NCBI RefSeq assembly: GCF_028769735.1
Contig: NC_088169.1
Coordinates: forward strand, 47,219,229-47,283,228
Direction: 5' to 3'
Source: Zonotrichia leucophrys gambelii
Lineage: Eukaryota; Chordata; Aves; Passeriformes; Passerellidae
Length of the DNA stretch: 64,000 nt
Part shown: piece after piece, positions 1-13,889 of the stretch
Position numbering within the stretch: position 1 is the stretch's first letter
Layout of the letters: every line of letters starts with the position of its first letter
The notes under the pieces: model-generated
The model's database searches: none
The model's input: only the letters and a program-made list of their open reading frames with translations
Told to the model about the DNA's origin: nothing
Position numbers and translations under genes: made by a program

Positions 1-2408
1 ATTCTCCCTCTTGACCCTTCCAGAAGAAATGACTAGCATTTATGGAATACCTATCTGAATGTCAGACAAAATACTATTTCTCCCTATTTTTATTTTTTCC
101 AATATGAGTTTCATGTATATCTTATGTTCATTTGTTTCCTACAGATCTGCACAAAATACAACCTACATACATCCACTGCATTTTGCCATCAGACACCTAA
201 ATAGTCTAAATCAATTTTAAACTGATATCTGAGATAATAATCTGAATGTTAATGTCAATAAATCTGTAATAACAACTTTTACAGCAATAAAAAATATCAA
301 CCATTTCCATTTTTATAGAACTGTAAATAGGGAAAAATCATTATTAGTATTTAAAATACCCTGGTGAAAGATTCATTTTTTAATTTAGATTAATATTTTA
401 TAGCTTTAGAGACAGATTTTTTTATACTGAATTTCTCATAGTAGTGTAACCTGCTTTTTAATTTTGACTCCTAATCTGTGTTTCTAGATGCATCTTTCAT
501 GTAAAAGCCCCTGTTTTAACTATGAAACTACCAATATGAATTTCTCTAAATATTTTTCTACAGTATTAATACTGCTGAATAAAATAGGACTAATTTTAAA
601 CAATTTTTAAATCCAAATATGCGAGATAAAATTCAAGTTGACATATATGGGTCAGCTGTTAAACATGTACTAGCACTCAGATCATAGTAAAGACTACCAG
701 TTGGCTAGCGTCAGTCAAGGTTCTTTTGTGCTGTCAGTTTGGTCTTAAAATTAGGACTTCCACTCTTAAAGAAATATAGTCTGAGGAAAATTCTTAGACA
801 TATCACTTCATAATACCTAAATTTACAAAACACTTCAACTAAAAAAATAACAAATATCATAATCAATCTCCTCTATTTACTTCTGTAGATCTCTGTTCTC
901 TGCAGACTTGGTAAACCATGTGATTCAATGGTGCTGCTGTTTTTTAAGCCTTTTTAATGTACAGAAAATTACATTAATGTAATGTATGTAAATGTGAACA
1001 TGCTGATGTCTCAAAAGATCTTGAACTGTGGGTAGAGATCTAGATACCAAGCAATAACCCAGTTATCTACTAACACCTTTATGAACCTTCTTAGGTATAT
1101 ATAGTGACATTTATACTACTAAAATAAATATGATAGGGACTGTAATGTGGCTGGCATTAAAAACTTCCTTATTATTCAGCACTATTATTCTCCAAACCAA
1201 GGTACTACTTGCAAACAATATGTTGTAAGTAGTACTTGATGCATGCCAACTCCCAAATCCAGGAATTGTTTGGTTAAATATTGGCTGGAATGGTCCAGAG
1301 CCATGCCTGCAGATAATTTAAATAGCTTAATATTCCAGAGGAGTGAGATCCATTGCATGAGAATATTTTCAGTGAGTGTCTGATTTTCTGGCATAGATAT
1401 AGCCTAGTTAGAACAGCACATCTATAAACAGAGGGTACTTAAATTCTTAGTATAAGGAATATAAATAAAGTCGGTTGTTCCAAAGATGTTGGAGAGGCAA
1501 GATCAATCTCCCTCAATTATCAAAATCATATGGACTTGCTCCATCTATTCATCTGACAAGTCATGGACTTTGTATTATAAATAAGGAAAAAGAGTAATGA
1601 ATGCATGGGTACATATGCAGAACATGTTGAAAACAAAACAGGATACCACAAAATACTGCTCATCAAAATAAAAGAATTCGTTAATATAAATACATTATTC
1701 CAGTAATTAGATCATAAAGTGAAAGGCATGGAAAGACAAGTGCAACTCCCTCTTCGTAAAATGCCTATTGAAGTTAATCCACAGAACTACCAGAACGACT
1801 CTGGTTCATCAACACATTCTGTTAACACTGTCGTCTTTTAACCACACCAAATTTTACATAAGAACATGGTACAGTCAGTAAATTCTCAAAAATTAATGCA
1901 GAGCTTTGGAGAAGAATAGTTTATATATTATCTTTATCTTATAGCTCCAATGGCAATAATGAAGAAGCTCAAAAAAAAAAGATGCCCACTTTGTAAAAAC
2001 ATGTGTTTGTACCTGTCCACCATAGTGTTGCTCAGTCTAATCTCCTCAGAATCTCAGCTGGGTTGAAATGTCACAGATTTTGTTCTGCTTGACTCAGGCA
2101 GACACTGAAAAGAGTAATGTAATGCTGCAATGAAGTACAATAAAGCATTCAATTCACAATCAGATGCTTTTACCCATGTGCTTCAGTCATCACAACCCTG
2201 TACACCAGTCTTCCAGTGCCAATATTTCTGTTATTTTTGTTTCTTTTTCTTTTCACATTGAACACTAATTTAAAAAAATTGGGTTTCTTTTAAACGATTG
2301 GACTCCATAATATGAGTTGAACTCCAGTTGCCTTTGGTAGCTAAGATTTTCATTTCCAAGTTTATTTAATGAGCTTTACTAAAACTGTAGAAACAGCTGA
2401 AACAATAT
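1..2408. other. Unannotated AT-rich DNA
   Basis: No gene, RNA or recognisable transposon is seen. The sequence is AT-rich with scattered A and T runs. The only frame above 60 codons (minus strand, about 1185-1394) has no recognisable domain and looks like chance. Confidence 0.6.
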
Positions 2409-2480
2409 TAATGTAATGTAATGTAATGTAATGTAATGTAATGTAATGTAATATAATTAATATAATATAATATAATATAT
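2409..2480. repeat. Pentanucleotide microsatellite (TAATG)n grading into (TAATA)n
   Basis: Nearly nine uninterrupted TAATG units occupy 2409-2452. They pass without a break in the 5-bp period into AT-only units (TAATA/AATAT) up to about 2480. The shared period suggests one array in which a G-to-A variant unit also spread. Such arrays are length-variable by replication slippage. Confidence 0.95.
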
Positions 2481-5400
2481 ACTAATAATACAGACTTGAT
2501 ATGTGTTCTGGTGTTGTTACCTGCCACTTGATTATTTTTGTTCTTTTACACATTCTTTCTTTATTTTTTTGCTTTTCATCTACTATGCCTATTATGAGGA
2601 ACTTCCAATTTATATTTTCTCTGGTGAAAGACAGTCATAAAGAAATATTATAAAACTGGATAAATGTAGTGGATTGCAGAAGGACACAACTTTTTGTAAT
2701 ATAAAAATATTTGGGTGTTTAGAGTGTTAGACTTTAAAATTAATCTTATTTCCTAAGACAAGATGGAAAATTAAATATTAAATTTGAAAAAGCACCCTTA
2801 AATTGTCTGTACAAACCCACATATTGTACAGAAGTATGAGAGAGGAAAAGCACTAAGAGTGAGATTTTTTTGTTTAACTTCAGCATAAGAAAGTAAATAA
2901 GTATCTAGGCATAACTCATGTTTTAGTAGTTGTCAATAATCAGTGCAGCTGTACCCTGGGGGTAATTAACATTATTTATCTGCTTTAAAACAGAATGAAT
3001 CACTAGCTGGAAATGTCTCTCATTAACTTGAAAAAGAGCTTTGATATGACTCCTTGACTACATTTTTCGGAGTCCAAGTGTCTCTGAATCTTCACTTTGA
3101 GTTATTAGATCTGGGAAAAAATATAAATCAGAACTTCAATTTTTGTATTGAAGTTGTATCAAACACATCATATCTTCTGATTTCAGATTAAGTAGACTTG
3201 AATTGCACTTTATATTTACTTACTTATTTGTTTATTCTGAGAGAAGCTTGGACCGTGGGATGGAAGAAGAAAAATAAATCTTGGACTCTGTTTTTTGATT
3301 CACACTTTTAACCTTACAGAGTTTATTATGTTTTGTGTGAGCATGGGTCTTACAAGAATTTTTTACTATTGGTCTATGCTCCATGACAGCATGGCACAGA
3401 TTCCAGGCCATTACCCCCCAGTCTACCTCTAGTATACATTCTTTGTGGCACAGCCTGTAACACTGTCAGATTAGTTATGCACATTTAACTTACAAGGATA
3501 TTAAACTGCTTTCAACTGCACCCCAGGCAGATTTTTAACCTTGTCCAGTACACAGCTGTATCCTTTATTCTTTGGCTCCCTTTAAGAACTTCTGTAGTTC
3601 TTTCAGCCAAAAGGAAGAAAAGGAAATGGTAGAAGACAGAGAGTTAGAAGGAAGTCTTCTTTCCTATAGAATTCCTGTCTGTTGGAGATATAAGGTTCCT
3701 GGAATAGATCAGACTCTTATTTAACTTTTCAACTCCTATAAAATGTATGTGATTGAATTATGGATACTTTCTTAATGTATACGTAGTGTAGAAGAGCTTA
3801 GAAAATATACAGCATCATTTAATAAGCTAGAGTCAGTTAAATCTTTAATATATCTAAAGGCAAGGAAATGTGCAAAATTATTGTTTTAATGTAAGAAAAC
3901 TAAAGAATTAAAGAGCACAAAGCCTGTGAAAACAATTCTATAAATGTGAATTTATTGCATTGGAATATTATTTTTTTTATTTTTTAATTTAATTTGATCC
4001 ATTGTAAGCATAACTTCAAATACCCTGAGAAAATCAAAACTGTAAAAAGTAAAAGAAAAGCCCTGACATGGCTGTATTATAAGACATATTATCTCTCATA
4101 ATCTAGAGTTTCAACACCCATTGACACACATAAATGTCATAAAAACTATTGTAACAATATTTGTGTTCACTCAGACTGTATCTTCTCAATCAATACTTTT
4201 TCAGAAGGCTTAACAAATTTTAAATGGCTTTTTCATACTCTGCAAATTCTGACAAGCAAGCCAGAATTTTTGCTATCACAAAGTGTGGGGATATAAATTC
4301 ATGTTTGGCTTCATTTTTCCATCCAGTAAATAACTTCAGTGTTTCCACTGAGCAAATGGGGTGTCAGTCAGAAGTAGTGACTCATTTAATGAAATGTGAG
4401 CTCACACACAGCAGTGTCTAAAATGCTGCTGTGTACTCCAGCAGCAGTTTAGTGCCCAGCATTTACAGTGGCATCATTTTATTGAAGTACTGTAATAGTA
4501 ACTTTGTTAACTACCCACAACTGTCACAAATATTTTCAATCAACATTTTACTTCATGAAGCAAAGCTGTGTAAAACTTTCATTACAGAAAGCAAGCCCAT
4601 GCAAAACAAGATTGTGTCGTGTTTCATTTGTGAATGCAAAACTCATCTCAGTTTTCTGGCAATATCTGAAGCACAGGAAAGATTCTGGTAATGTATGACT
4701 GTCCCTTCTTGTGAATTTATTTATTTTCTTCCAAGTTCTCGAAGATAAAACCACAGTGCCCATAAAGACTGCTGTTATCTTTTCACTTATCATATGCTCT
4801 TGGCAAATATATTTTACTTTATTATATGATTTCCTTTCCAAAGCTTTGTGTCATAAGGAATGCATCTAAGTAAAGGTGAAAGGGGCACACACAACTGCCA
4901 AAAATATCTAGTCATTTAGGAGGAGTTTTCCCTGCCTCTTCCATTTTTGAAAGATTGCTTTCTGACTTCATTATCTGCTTGTTTTTAAGTATTTTAAGTA
5001 TTTTTAAGTATTTTTTATCAGTTGTTCTATTGGAGAAAAAAAGAAAAAATAAAAGGGCTGTAAATTTCCTTCAGTCAAAGAAATCCTTATATAAACCCCC
5101 CTAGCATTTGGAGGTGACTTTTCTAGTTTGTTTCTTTAGAAAGGGACTGATGACAATCTCTGTAGATCCTCTTAAAGAAACACAATACGGAAAAATAAGG
5201 AAAAGCGCCCAAAGAAATCACGTATTGCCATTCATTTCCACAAGGACAGGAATGTTTTCTAGGTAAAAAATTTATGGCACATGCTCTCTTATAAGGGGTG
5301 GAATACGTTAGGACGATTAAGAAAAGCTTGTCAGTTTTTGGGTTTTGGGTTTTTTTTTATTATTATTTCTCACTTGTCCTGAGTTCTATGGCATTCCACA

Positions 5401-8400
5401 GAGTCTAGTATCTACACTTTTCAGTGCATATATCTTTACTATTATTTGTGTGCATAAATCATGTAACGTGAGGGATGTCACTGTGCATTCAGATAACTTG
5501 AAAATGAAAATTATTCTGTTCAATTTTCTTTTCAGTGTGTTTCTTTATAGTTAAACAATGGTATTTACTTATAAAAATTATTAATAATCTTCATTAGAAC
5601 ATGAAAAAAACCAAGAAAGGGTAGGATATGCGAAGAGAAATGTTTTGCAGAAAAACCTTACTTAATGGCAGAATTTATCAACAAGAAGATATTTGGTCTA
5701 CTTTAAAATTTGAGAAGTGGTAAAAAATACATGGTCCTTGACAAACATTTGTAAATCCTGATTGAATTTAGCCACTGCTAAAGCACCCGGTAGGAGCCAT
5801 TACTAAGATGCAAATAGCCTTATCTGCATCTTCTTAATTTTTTCCTCTATCCTTCCTCGCTGTTGCTCCTAACTTAAATGCTCCTGACAGAAACTAGAAA
5901 TTTCTTTGCCCTAATAATAAAACAAGTTATGAAAAAAATTATTATGTGACCATTTGCATAATCTTACATAACATGGTTTGGATTCTTTAAATGAAATAAT
6001 TGGAAATTCTTTTTAAAAAATCAGCATATTCTTAAAACTACTTTTAGGTGACCCTGGGTTTTGAGTTTGGGTTTGATTTGGTCTGGGGGCTTTTTTCCAC
6101 TCTGAGGTAGATTTCAAAATGTTCACAAATATCTATAGCAAAATGTTGCTACCTTTTGAATTATTTTGGTTTTCAGTCTCTTCTTCAAATGTATACATTC
6201 TATATTGTATTTGTCTGTATTCTTCTACCTTATTTTGCAGGGCCTAGGAGAATAAGCAGAAAATAGATCCATTGGGAAATGATGCAAGCAAAAGCTTCAT
6301 AGAAATAATCTGCTAGTAAATTTTAATGGGTTTATTTCTTATTTATCACAGAATAAATTGTTTGATTTGTTTTGTTGTGTTGTTTTTTAAACCCAAGCAA
6401 TACACAATGAGCTCTACTTATGTAAATGGATCCAAACAGTATCACACTAAAATTTTAATGAAGGAAAATTTGATTTGGAGGGGGACAGGGCAGGGATATT
6501 AGTGAATCCAATGGGGTTGGAATGAGAGCAGAGTTTTATGCTTCCCATTTCCTTAAAGTTTTTCTGAAATATGGCTACATGAAAGGGACTTTCTTTCCAT
6601 CTCTGTTTTGGAAGTCAAAAATTATATTTCATTGTCAAAAACATTACCAAGAATATTTCATTCATATAACAGGAGTATTCAATCTTGCAGTGTAGTAGCA
6701 CTATAATTCATATGTAAAATCCCCCAAAATATCCCCCATAGTTTTTCTATATTTAATTATTTCCTGTGGATAATTTATTTCTGTTGATTAATCCTAATGA
6801 TATGACCAGCCAATGGACATAAGGACACTGGTAGATACCACCTCTGGGCCGTCTTTCCTGGTTCAATCAAGAACATCTGTTAGTCCAAAAATGCAGGTGT
6901 GCCATAAATATTATCAAAGTTGGAAACAACCTCAAGAAAAGCAGAAGAGATATCCTCTGCTTTTGCTAACTTAATCCTCATAAATATATTAAATTCTAGA
7001 AATTTAATATCATGAGTTATTTCATACCAAAATCAATGGCAATGCTGTAGATTTCCTTTAACTGTGGTGCTTTGTGTCTTTAATGTGTTATGTATTCTGA
7101 AAAGCTAAAGATTCTGTTATCCCTATAAAAATTTCTTCAAAGCTAACAGATAAAAGTAGAGCTTTAAGACATGAAGAAACTAGAACTAAATTACTGATCC
7201 ATATTCTAGACCAAAATGTAAATAAAATATGGTATAAAACTCCAATATAATTGGTGGGAAAAGATCATCATTACAAAATTTGTGAAGGAAAAACAAAACC
7301 AAATCATCCCTTCACTATTGAATCAGTTGTCCATAGAAACCTAAATTGTAAAAGTTTAAATAGTCCTGGAAGCTAGAGCCATGTGGGATACTCATGTTCA
7401 TTTAAGGCTAAGGGACAATGAATTTCATTAATTTGCATAAGGTGAGCCATCTGAAAATGAGATCATGATGCCACCCATTTGTAAAATATAACTCAGGTTT
7501 GACAGTACAAGAAAAGGCATCTTATGGGTAGTTTCCATTCACAGGGATTTTCCGGGCCTTCCTTTCTCCCTGTATCGCAGCAGCCCATCTGCTCACACAT
7601 TGAGCTAGTTCATGTGGCAAAATCACCAGGGGAATGGGAACAGGGCCCCATCTTCTAACCATACAGCCAGTCTTTTACACAGATCTGAAGTGGGCAATGC
7701 AAATTACACCCCCCCACATTTAGTCCAAGTTATAAAGATTAGACCTCTGCGGGGTGTTTTTTTGTTTTGTGGGTAGGATTTTTATGTTTGTTTCTGTTTT
7801 GGCCTTTTTTAGGTATTATTTCTTATGGGAGCACCTAATACACAGTAAAGGCAATGAATCAAAACATACAAGAGGATAAGGATCCTTCTTTCTGCACAAA
7901 AGTCAGTCATTTTGCTATTTGCCTGCAAATACTTGACTGCAGTTCCGGTTCACTTCCCTGTTTGATCCCCAGCCCTGTACAGATCTAAGCTGCAACCCAT
8001 AAAGAAATGTACATACGCCCTTCTGAGCACATACGTGGGACTCTACTCCTGTGGAGAGGACGGGTGCAACAAACTGGGAGAGCATGAAATAGAAAGAAAA
8101 ATATCCAAGCCTATAAATAGAAAAGTGGGACACTGAGCAGGAGTACAGCAGCCTGCAGCCTGCAAGAATAGCAGGTAGATAAGATGATTTTTCCTTAAGG
8201 TAGTAATTAGGAGTGGAAAAGCCAGCTGTGAGAGAGAGCGACTCAGAGCAATAATGCTTTTCTAGAGCACTGTCCATCAAGTCTTTCTTATCCCTGCTCT
8301 TTATAAAATTATTTATGAGTACTTTCTTACACGCATATACACAAAAGAAAAGCTGGTAGATTTCCATAACAAATGATTTAATCCTAAAATTATTTGTGAG

Positions 8401-8747
8401 TAAATAATACCATACAATGTCATTAATTTCTATATTTTCCCAGAAGCTGTAAGGGGAGTTAGTAGGCCAAAAAATAATTGCTCAGGAAGTTGTTGTGATA
8501 GTTTTTTATCATGTTCTGTCAAATTACCTTGTTCTTCACTGCAAAAGTCTTATTTATGTATTCCAGGTCTTACACAAATAAAACATGACAGCTCTGCTGA
8601 GTTGTGCATTGGATTTTAGTGAAGGAGTGATTTTGGAAAAAATTAAAGTCAGTCAAAAAGATCTCGGGTTGTTTGATTATTTTCAAACTGATTTGGTTCC
8701 AAAACTCATAAAATGAAAGACTAATAATTATATTTTTATTAAATTAA
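2481..8747. other. Unannotated AT-rich DNA
   Basis: No recognisable gene or transposon. Overlapping small frames on both strands near 4224-4841 and a 150-codon minus-strand frame at 7915-8367 have no family signature, no supporting splice context and no homology that I recognise. A T-rich run lies near 5350. Confidence 0.55.
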
Positions 8748-8851
8748 TTATATATATATATATGTAGATGTATGCAGATAGATAGATGTAGATACTTACA
8801 CAGATGATATTGATGTTGGTAGAGATATAGATATAGATATAGATATAGATA
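8748..8851. repeat. Compound microsatellite (TA)n / (GATA)-like / (GATATA)n
   Basis: A TA run at about 8748-8763 is followed by GATA-type units (GATAGATAGATG) and then by a clean GATATA hexamer array at about 8823-8851. The minus-strand frame through it reads as a repeating Ser-Ile peptide and is a repeat artefact. Confidence 0.9.
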
Positions 8852-11140
8852 CATAAAGTAACTGTACCTTCTTAATAAATTGGAAGATTGAAATACAAAT
8901 ACAGATGTCTCTAAAACAATATTTTCTCATAAAAATATAGTCAGACATGCTGACATTAATTTTGTATGAAAAAATTAAACCCCCCACAATATTTAAGGAT
9001 GATGAATATCACTGCCTAGTAAAATCATTCATGTTTGATTAACATATCTATTAGTGATATTAGTTTACCACTGAATAATATTTTCAGTGGACAGTTTTAT
9101 ATATTATTATTTCAAAGATTACATTTCTTCTTATTGATCGAAGTATTGAATCTTCAATAGAAATAAATGGCAGCTAATCCAATTTACATAATTTGGAAAA
9201 AAAAATTCTTAAATCTTACTTTTTCTCTTTTCTTTTTGAAAGAACAGGTTTTTCCATACTTACTTGTGACTGACGCACGTGCTCTTTTCTGGATTTTGTA
9301 ACCTGTGCTTAGCTAACCAGCAGTGGGTCATGCATAAAAGCTGCCCAGTTAGGCAGCCTTCAGTTTGTGAGAGGGTTTTTTTTCCTTACTAATCAAGCCT
9401 TCCTCTCTATTTCTCCAAGGCAGAAGTCTCTACATGAAATAGACAGTCTTCCTGAAGCAGATTCCTTGTGTTTCTGCAAGACCAATATTTGTTTCTGTTG
9501 TGATTGGTTTTCCTCCAAGAATTTCACCAGGATTTGCTGATTGAATAAAAATGTTAAAACCATATCAATACCATATTAAACATATAACAGTATACATATT
9601 AGTTTCTCTTTCCATTCGTCTCTTGTTCAGGTATTTTATAAAATGTGTGTTAAAATTAAATCTGAAAATTAAAAATGCACAATTTTTTCGTCTTATTTAT
9701 TAGTTTTAGAATAATCTGCCAATGAACTCTGCAAGGGTTGAGTATCTATTAATGGGAGTTGACAGACCTGAAATAGATCACAGAGAATTTTATACTAAGT
9801 TGACCAATTAAAACAGGAAGCTTTTCTTGAAGGTTCATTTCTCTGTGTTTTATTATTTTTCAGTGCTTACTTGTTCATAGCTGATTGATGTTTCTGTGAG
9901 AAAAGTATAATGGGGCAGATCTGTTGAAGGCACTTTTATTACACAGGCAACACTGTGGGAATGATTATACAGTCATAAAAAAATGCCAAAATATCTTCCC
10001 CATGTCAAAAGACACTTTCTGCAAGTGCCAGTCAGAAGAACCTGTCATGACTTCAAGATCTGTTTCTTCAGTTGTCAGGGAGACGGCACAACACATCATA
10101 ATGTGACAGTCCCCTTGGGGGGGCCAAAATGTGTTAAGGGATTTTACTCCCTAGGATAGCAAAACAGGCTGTTTTAAATGCTATTAAGGCCATAACTCTG
10201 ACACAAGACCAATTTTCCCTGCCTCGACCAGAATTCTTGAGCAGAGCAGTCCAATCCAATCTATTGAAAAGGCCAGTTCAAGCAAAGAAAAAAATTCAAA
10301 AGACATTTTAGGTTTTGGCACCCAGTGCTGAAGACAGTTGGAGTCAAATGGCTTTTTAATTCCAAGTACCACTCCGTGCACTGTAAATTCTATATAGAAA
10401 TAAAAATGGAATTAAACTTTTGGTAACTAAGAAGGTCATGCGGAAAGATTTGTCTTAAAATGTCATCTCAGAATCCCAAATAGCATGATGTCAGTAAAAT
10501 TCAGGTGTATATATCACATCAAGTCCATAACACTTCCTGCAAATAGCTTGGGAAACCTCATTATAACTTTAACTTCTTCAGGTGATAAAGGTCATGTTGT
10601 AAGTGGTATTCTCTACAGCTTTTTGAAACCTGCAAAATGTCTTGTGGAGAAAAACTGTGTTAAAATTGCTGATCTATCTTTTCTGTAAGATCATCAAGGA
10701 TTTTAACACAGAAATACACAGAATAAATTGAATAAAAGGGGAAAATAATCTGAAGTATAACAATACTGAATAAATGATATTAAAATGCAGTACTAAAAGA
10801 ATCATTTAATAAAAACACTATACTTGGCTGAAGTGTCCAAATAAATTAGTGTGCTCAGTTGAAATATATATTATGGTGATGTTGCAAGATTCTCACCTGA
10901 AAGAGATTCTTAAATTTAAATAACACATTTTATTTTCTGATGAACTGATTGTTAATTTATAGCACTTTTTCTGCAGATTACTCTGGAGAGACAATTATCC
11001 TGAATCATTATTTCCTCATGTTACATTGCTTTTTTTGATTTATATTTCTTTTATATGCTGCATCTCATCATAGTTATAATGGACTTCCAGTCTAAGAAAT
11101 AACAGGTTTGAGCATTAATTAACACATTGTCATTCCCATT
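8852..11140. other. Unannotated AT-rich DNA with one promoter-like patch
   Basis: No gene recognised. At 9275-9366 an E-box (GCACGTGC, 9275-9282), a TATA-like CATAAAAG (9333-9340) and an initiator-like TTCAGTTT (9359-9366) are spaced as in a TATA promoter. No coding frame follows, so this may be coincidence. Confidence 0.4.
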
Positions 11141-11400
11141 TTGGTCTATTTTTCAATGTTACCTGCGGCTATACAGAGTTTTTCTCTTTCTCTGAACCCA
11201 CACAGGGAGCCCAGAGTCGTGTCCGGGCCTGGGAGGGCCACAGGCACCGCACTTCTCCTGGCTGTGACTGTGCGGTACTGGTATAACTCCACCATAAATG
11301 CACACAATTTTATTTTGCTCAACCGCAGGAGCTTTTTCCCTCTGGACCCAGAGGAACATTGGATGACTGTAACACCAACGAAAAGGGTTAGAAATTGAAA
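11141..11400. other. Isolated GC-rich block of unknown origin
   Basis: Within AT-rich flanks, about 11195-11290 is clearly GC-rich with several CpGs. Open frames run through it on both strands (plus 11141-11398, minus 11159-11359) without recognisable domains. Read on the minus strand it contains an AATAAA-like motif followed by a TG-rich stretch, as in a degraded LTR, but I cannot place it in a family. It could also be an old gene remnant. Confidence 0.35.
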
Positions 11401-12752
11401 AGGTTTTGTCTATTAGCGAATCTTCCTACTCTTACTTGGGTCTGTTTGTGCTGGCATTGTTTGTTGAAGTCTGTTAAGAGTGAGGCCACCCTTCATATAC
11501 TCTTGTATTATTGCAATTGAGTTAGCAACAACTACTTGATACATCTTCATTACACTGCTGAGATTCGAAGAAGGCAAAGTAAGCACTTTTTTTCCCCTAA
11601 AAGCATTTTTGACTAACATTTGGATCTACATATATGTATTGAAGTCAGTGTAAGAACAGACTTCAAATTCAACAGGCAGTATGGGGTGAGATCAGGTACA
11701 GAAGTAGACACCTGCACCTGGGCATTTAAATTACCTGTAATGTAAAGACAAGACTGAACATAAATGCTCAGTGGTATTTGACATGCCTTAACATACATAT
11801 ATTGTTTGAACTTCATCTGACCTTACAGAAAGCATTATTGTTTCCAACACCTCGTGTTGTGTATTCCATATATATATGTATATATATGTATATATTTCCC
11901 ACTGTTTGGGCAACAACTGAACCAAAACCAAGGTTTACATTGGATGTAACAGGAGCTTAGATATGCAGTTTACATGGAGACATCTACATGTAGATGTCAC
12001 AAGGACTAGATAATTTCAGGAACGTCTAACATTTAACATGACAGTAATGTTTGCCTTACTTTAGAATTACATCAGCTGTGAATGATATAAATACATACAT
12101 TAAACCTTCACAGTTTTCACTTACTCTTTTAATTCCTTCACCCATATTTATATTGGGTGAATATTTTTACCAAAACACATCTTTGAAAATAATGGGTCCC
12201 AAGTTATCTCATAGATATTTAAATGTGAAAGTTTGTGATTAGCTCTAAACCTTGCCAGAAAGCAGGAGTCTGAAAAATGTGTGATTGTTCTAGCCTTCTG
12301 ATGGATCTCTAGAAGCAGCAGGTAGGGTGTAAGTATTTTACAAGATCTACTGTCCCCTAAGGTCTAGTTTTTCAAACAGAGTGAAAGAAAATGCATTGGC
12401 TGATGTCACAAGTTTAAAAACACATATTGAGTAAGTAACCTTTTGGGAAGCCAAATCATCAAATTTGTAGACCCGGGCCTCACATACAGGCTTTGGCTAA
12501 CTTAGAAATGTAATGGTAAGTAGCGCAAGTTAATTCACATAAACTTGAACATCTTGTTCTGAAAATCCTGAAAGACTGCCACGGAACTTAAATTCCGCAA
12601 ATTGCATATTTTATCTAGCATGTTTAAGTTTTGACTATGATGAAGTTTTTGAGACAAAATGTTTGTAATGCGGCTACCTATATTTAGCAGTGACAATTAC
12701 AACCAAAAGGTGGCAGTACTGTATGCACTAAAGATTGGGTCTGAAAGATTAT
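11401..12752. other. Unannotated AT-rich DNA with a short (TATATATG)n run
   Basis: No gene recognised. A small TATATATG repeat lies at about 11869-11895. Short frames around 11413-11960 and 12051-12242 have no domain signature. Confidence 0.5.
11979..11998. repeat. 20-bp perfect palindrome
   Basis: The 20 bases GACATCTACATGTAGATGTC equal their own reverse complement, with no loop and no extension beyond either end. It lies just downstream of the TATATATG run. Confidence 0.95.
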
Positions 12753-13889
12753 TACAGAATTACATAATACACTGGATTGGAAGGGACCCATGAGGATCAT
12801 CAAGTATAACTCCTGACCCTGCACAAGACCATCCCCAAGAGTCACATCATGTGCCCAAGGGCATCATCCAAATGCTTCTTGACCTCTGTCAGCCTAGTGT
12901 TGTGACCACTTCACTGGGGAACCTGTTCCTCTGTCCAACAACCCTCTGGGTGAAGAATCTTTCTCTAACATTCAATCTAAACCTCCCCTGATGCCATTTC
13001 AGGCCATTCCCCAGAGTCCTGTCACTGGTCACCAGAGAGACGTGTTTGTCCCTCCTTTTTCCCTCATGAGGAAGTTGTAGCTGCAATGAAGTCTCCTCTT
13101 AAGTCTCCTCTTCTCCAGGCTGAAGAAGCCAAGTGACCTCAGCTGCTCCTCATACAGCTTGCCCCCAGACCCTTCCCCATCTTTGCTGCCCTCCTTCGGA
13201 CACTCTCTAATGACTTGATATCTTTCTTCTGTTGTGGTGCCCAAACCTGCACACAGCACCTGAGGTGAGGCCACCCCAGTGCAGAGGAGAGGGGACAATC
13301 CCTTCCCTTGCCTGGCTGGAGATGCTGTGCCTGCTGCCCCCCAGGACACAGCTGACCCTCCTGGCTGCTGACTCATCTTCAGATTGCCATTGACCAGAAC
13401 CCTGAGGTCCCTTGTTGTGGCAATGATTTCCAGCCTCTCATTCCTTGGACAGTACACACAACCAGGGTGGGTTGCCCCTGCCCAGTTGCAGAATTCAGCA
13501 CTTGCCCTTGTAGAACTTCATACGGTTGGTGATTTCCCAGTTCTCTAATCGGTCAAGGTCTCTCTGCAGGGCCTCCCTGACTTTGAGGGAGTCAACAGCT
13601 CCTCCTAGTTTTGTATTGTCTTCCAATTTTACTTAGTACTCCCTTCCAGTCCTGTGTCCAAGTTATTTGTGAAGATGTTGAAGAGCACAGGACTGAGGAT
13701 GGAGCCCTGCTGAACCCCACTGCTGACCGCTCATCAGTCTGATATTACCCCCATTCACTGTAACTATTTGGGCCCAACCCGTGAGCCAGTTTCTCACCCA
13801 TCACATAATGTGTTTATCCACCTGAATGTTGGACATTTTGTCCAGGAGGGTCCTCTGAGAGAGTACCAAATGCTTTACTGAAATCCAAT
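12753..13889 (-). mobile_element. CR1 LINE, 5'-truncated, antisense
   Basis: The plus strand begins with the complement of a CR1 3' end (an ACAGAATTACATAATAC-type start, then TTGGAAGGGACCCATGAGGATCATCAAG) and runs about 1.1 kb through the 3' UTR into the region encoding the C-terminal part of the reverse transcriptase. The minus-strand frame at 13029-13457 carries the CR1 signature [15 protein letters not shown] near its C-terminus, but the coding region as a whole is broken by frameshifts and stops. The upstream (coding 5') part is missing, as is usual for avian CR1 copies. It is a dead retroelement with no expected product. The subfamily is not assigned. Confidence 0.93.

Noticed and set aside
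2409..2480. Telomere-like or CRISPR-like array
   Set aside because: Unit size and sequence fit a simple pentamer microsatellite. There are no spacers and no TTAGGG units.
7915..8367. 150-codon minus-strand open frame
   Set aside because: No recognisable domain, no splice or promoter context and odd composition. A frame of this size can occur by chance in 64 kb read in six frames.
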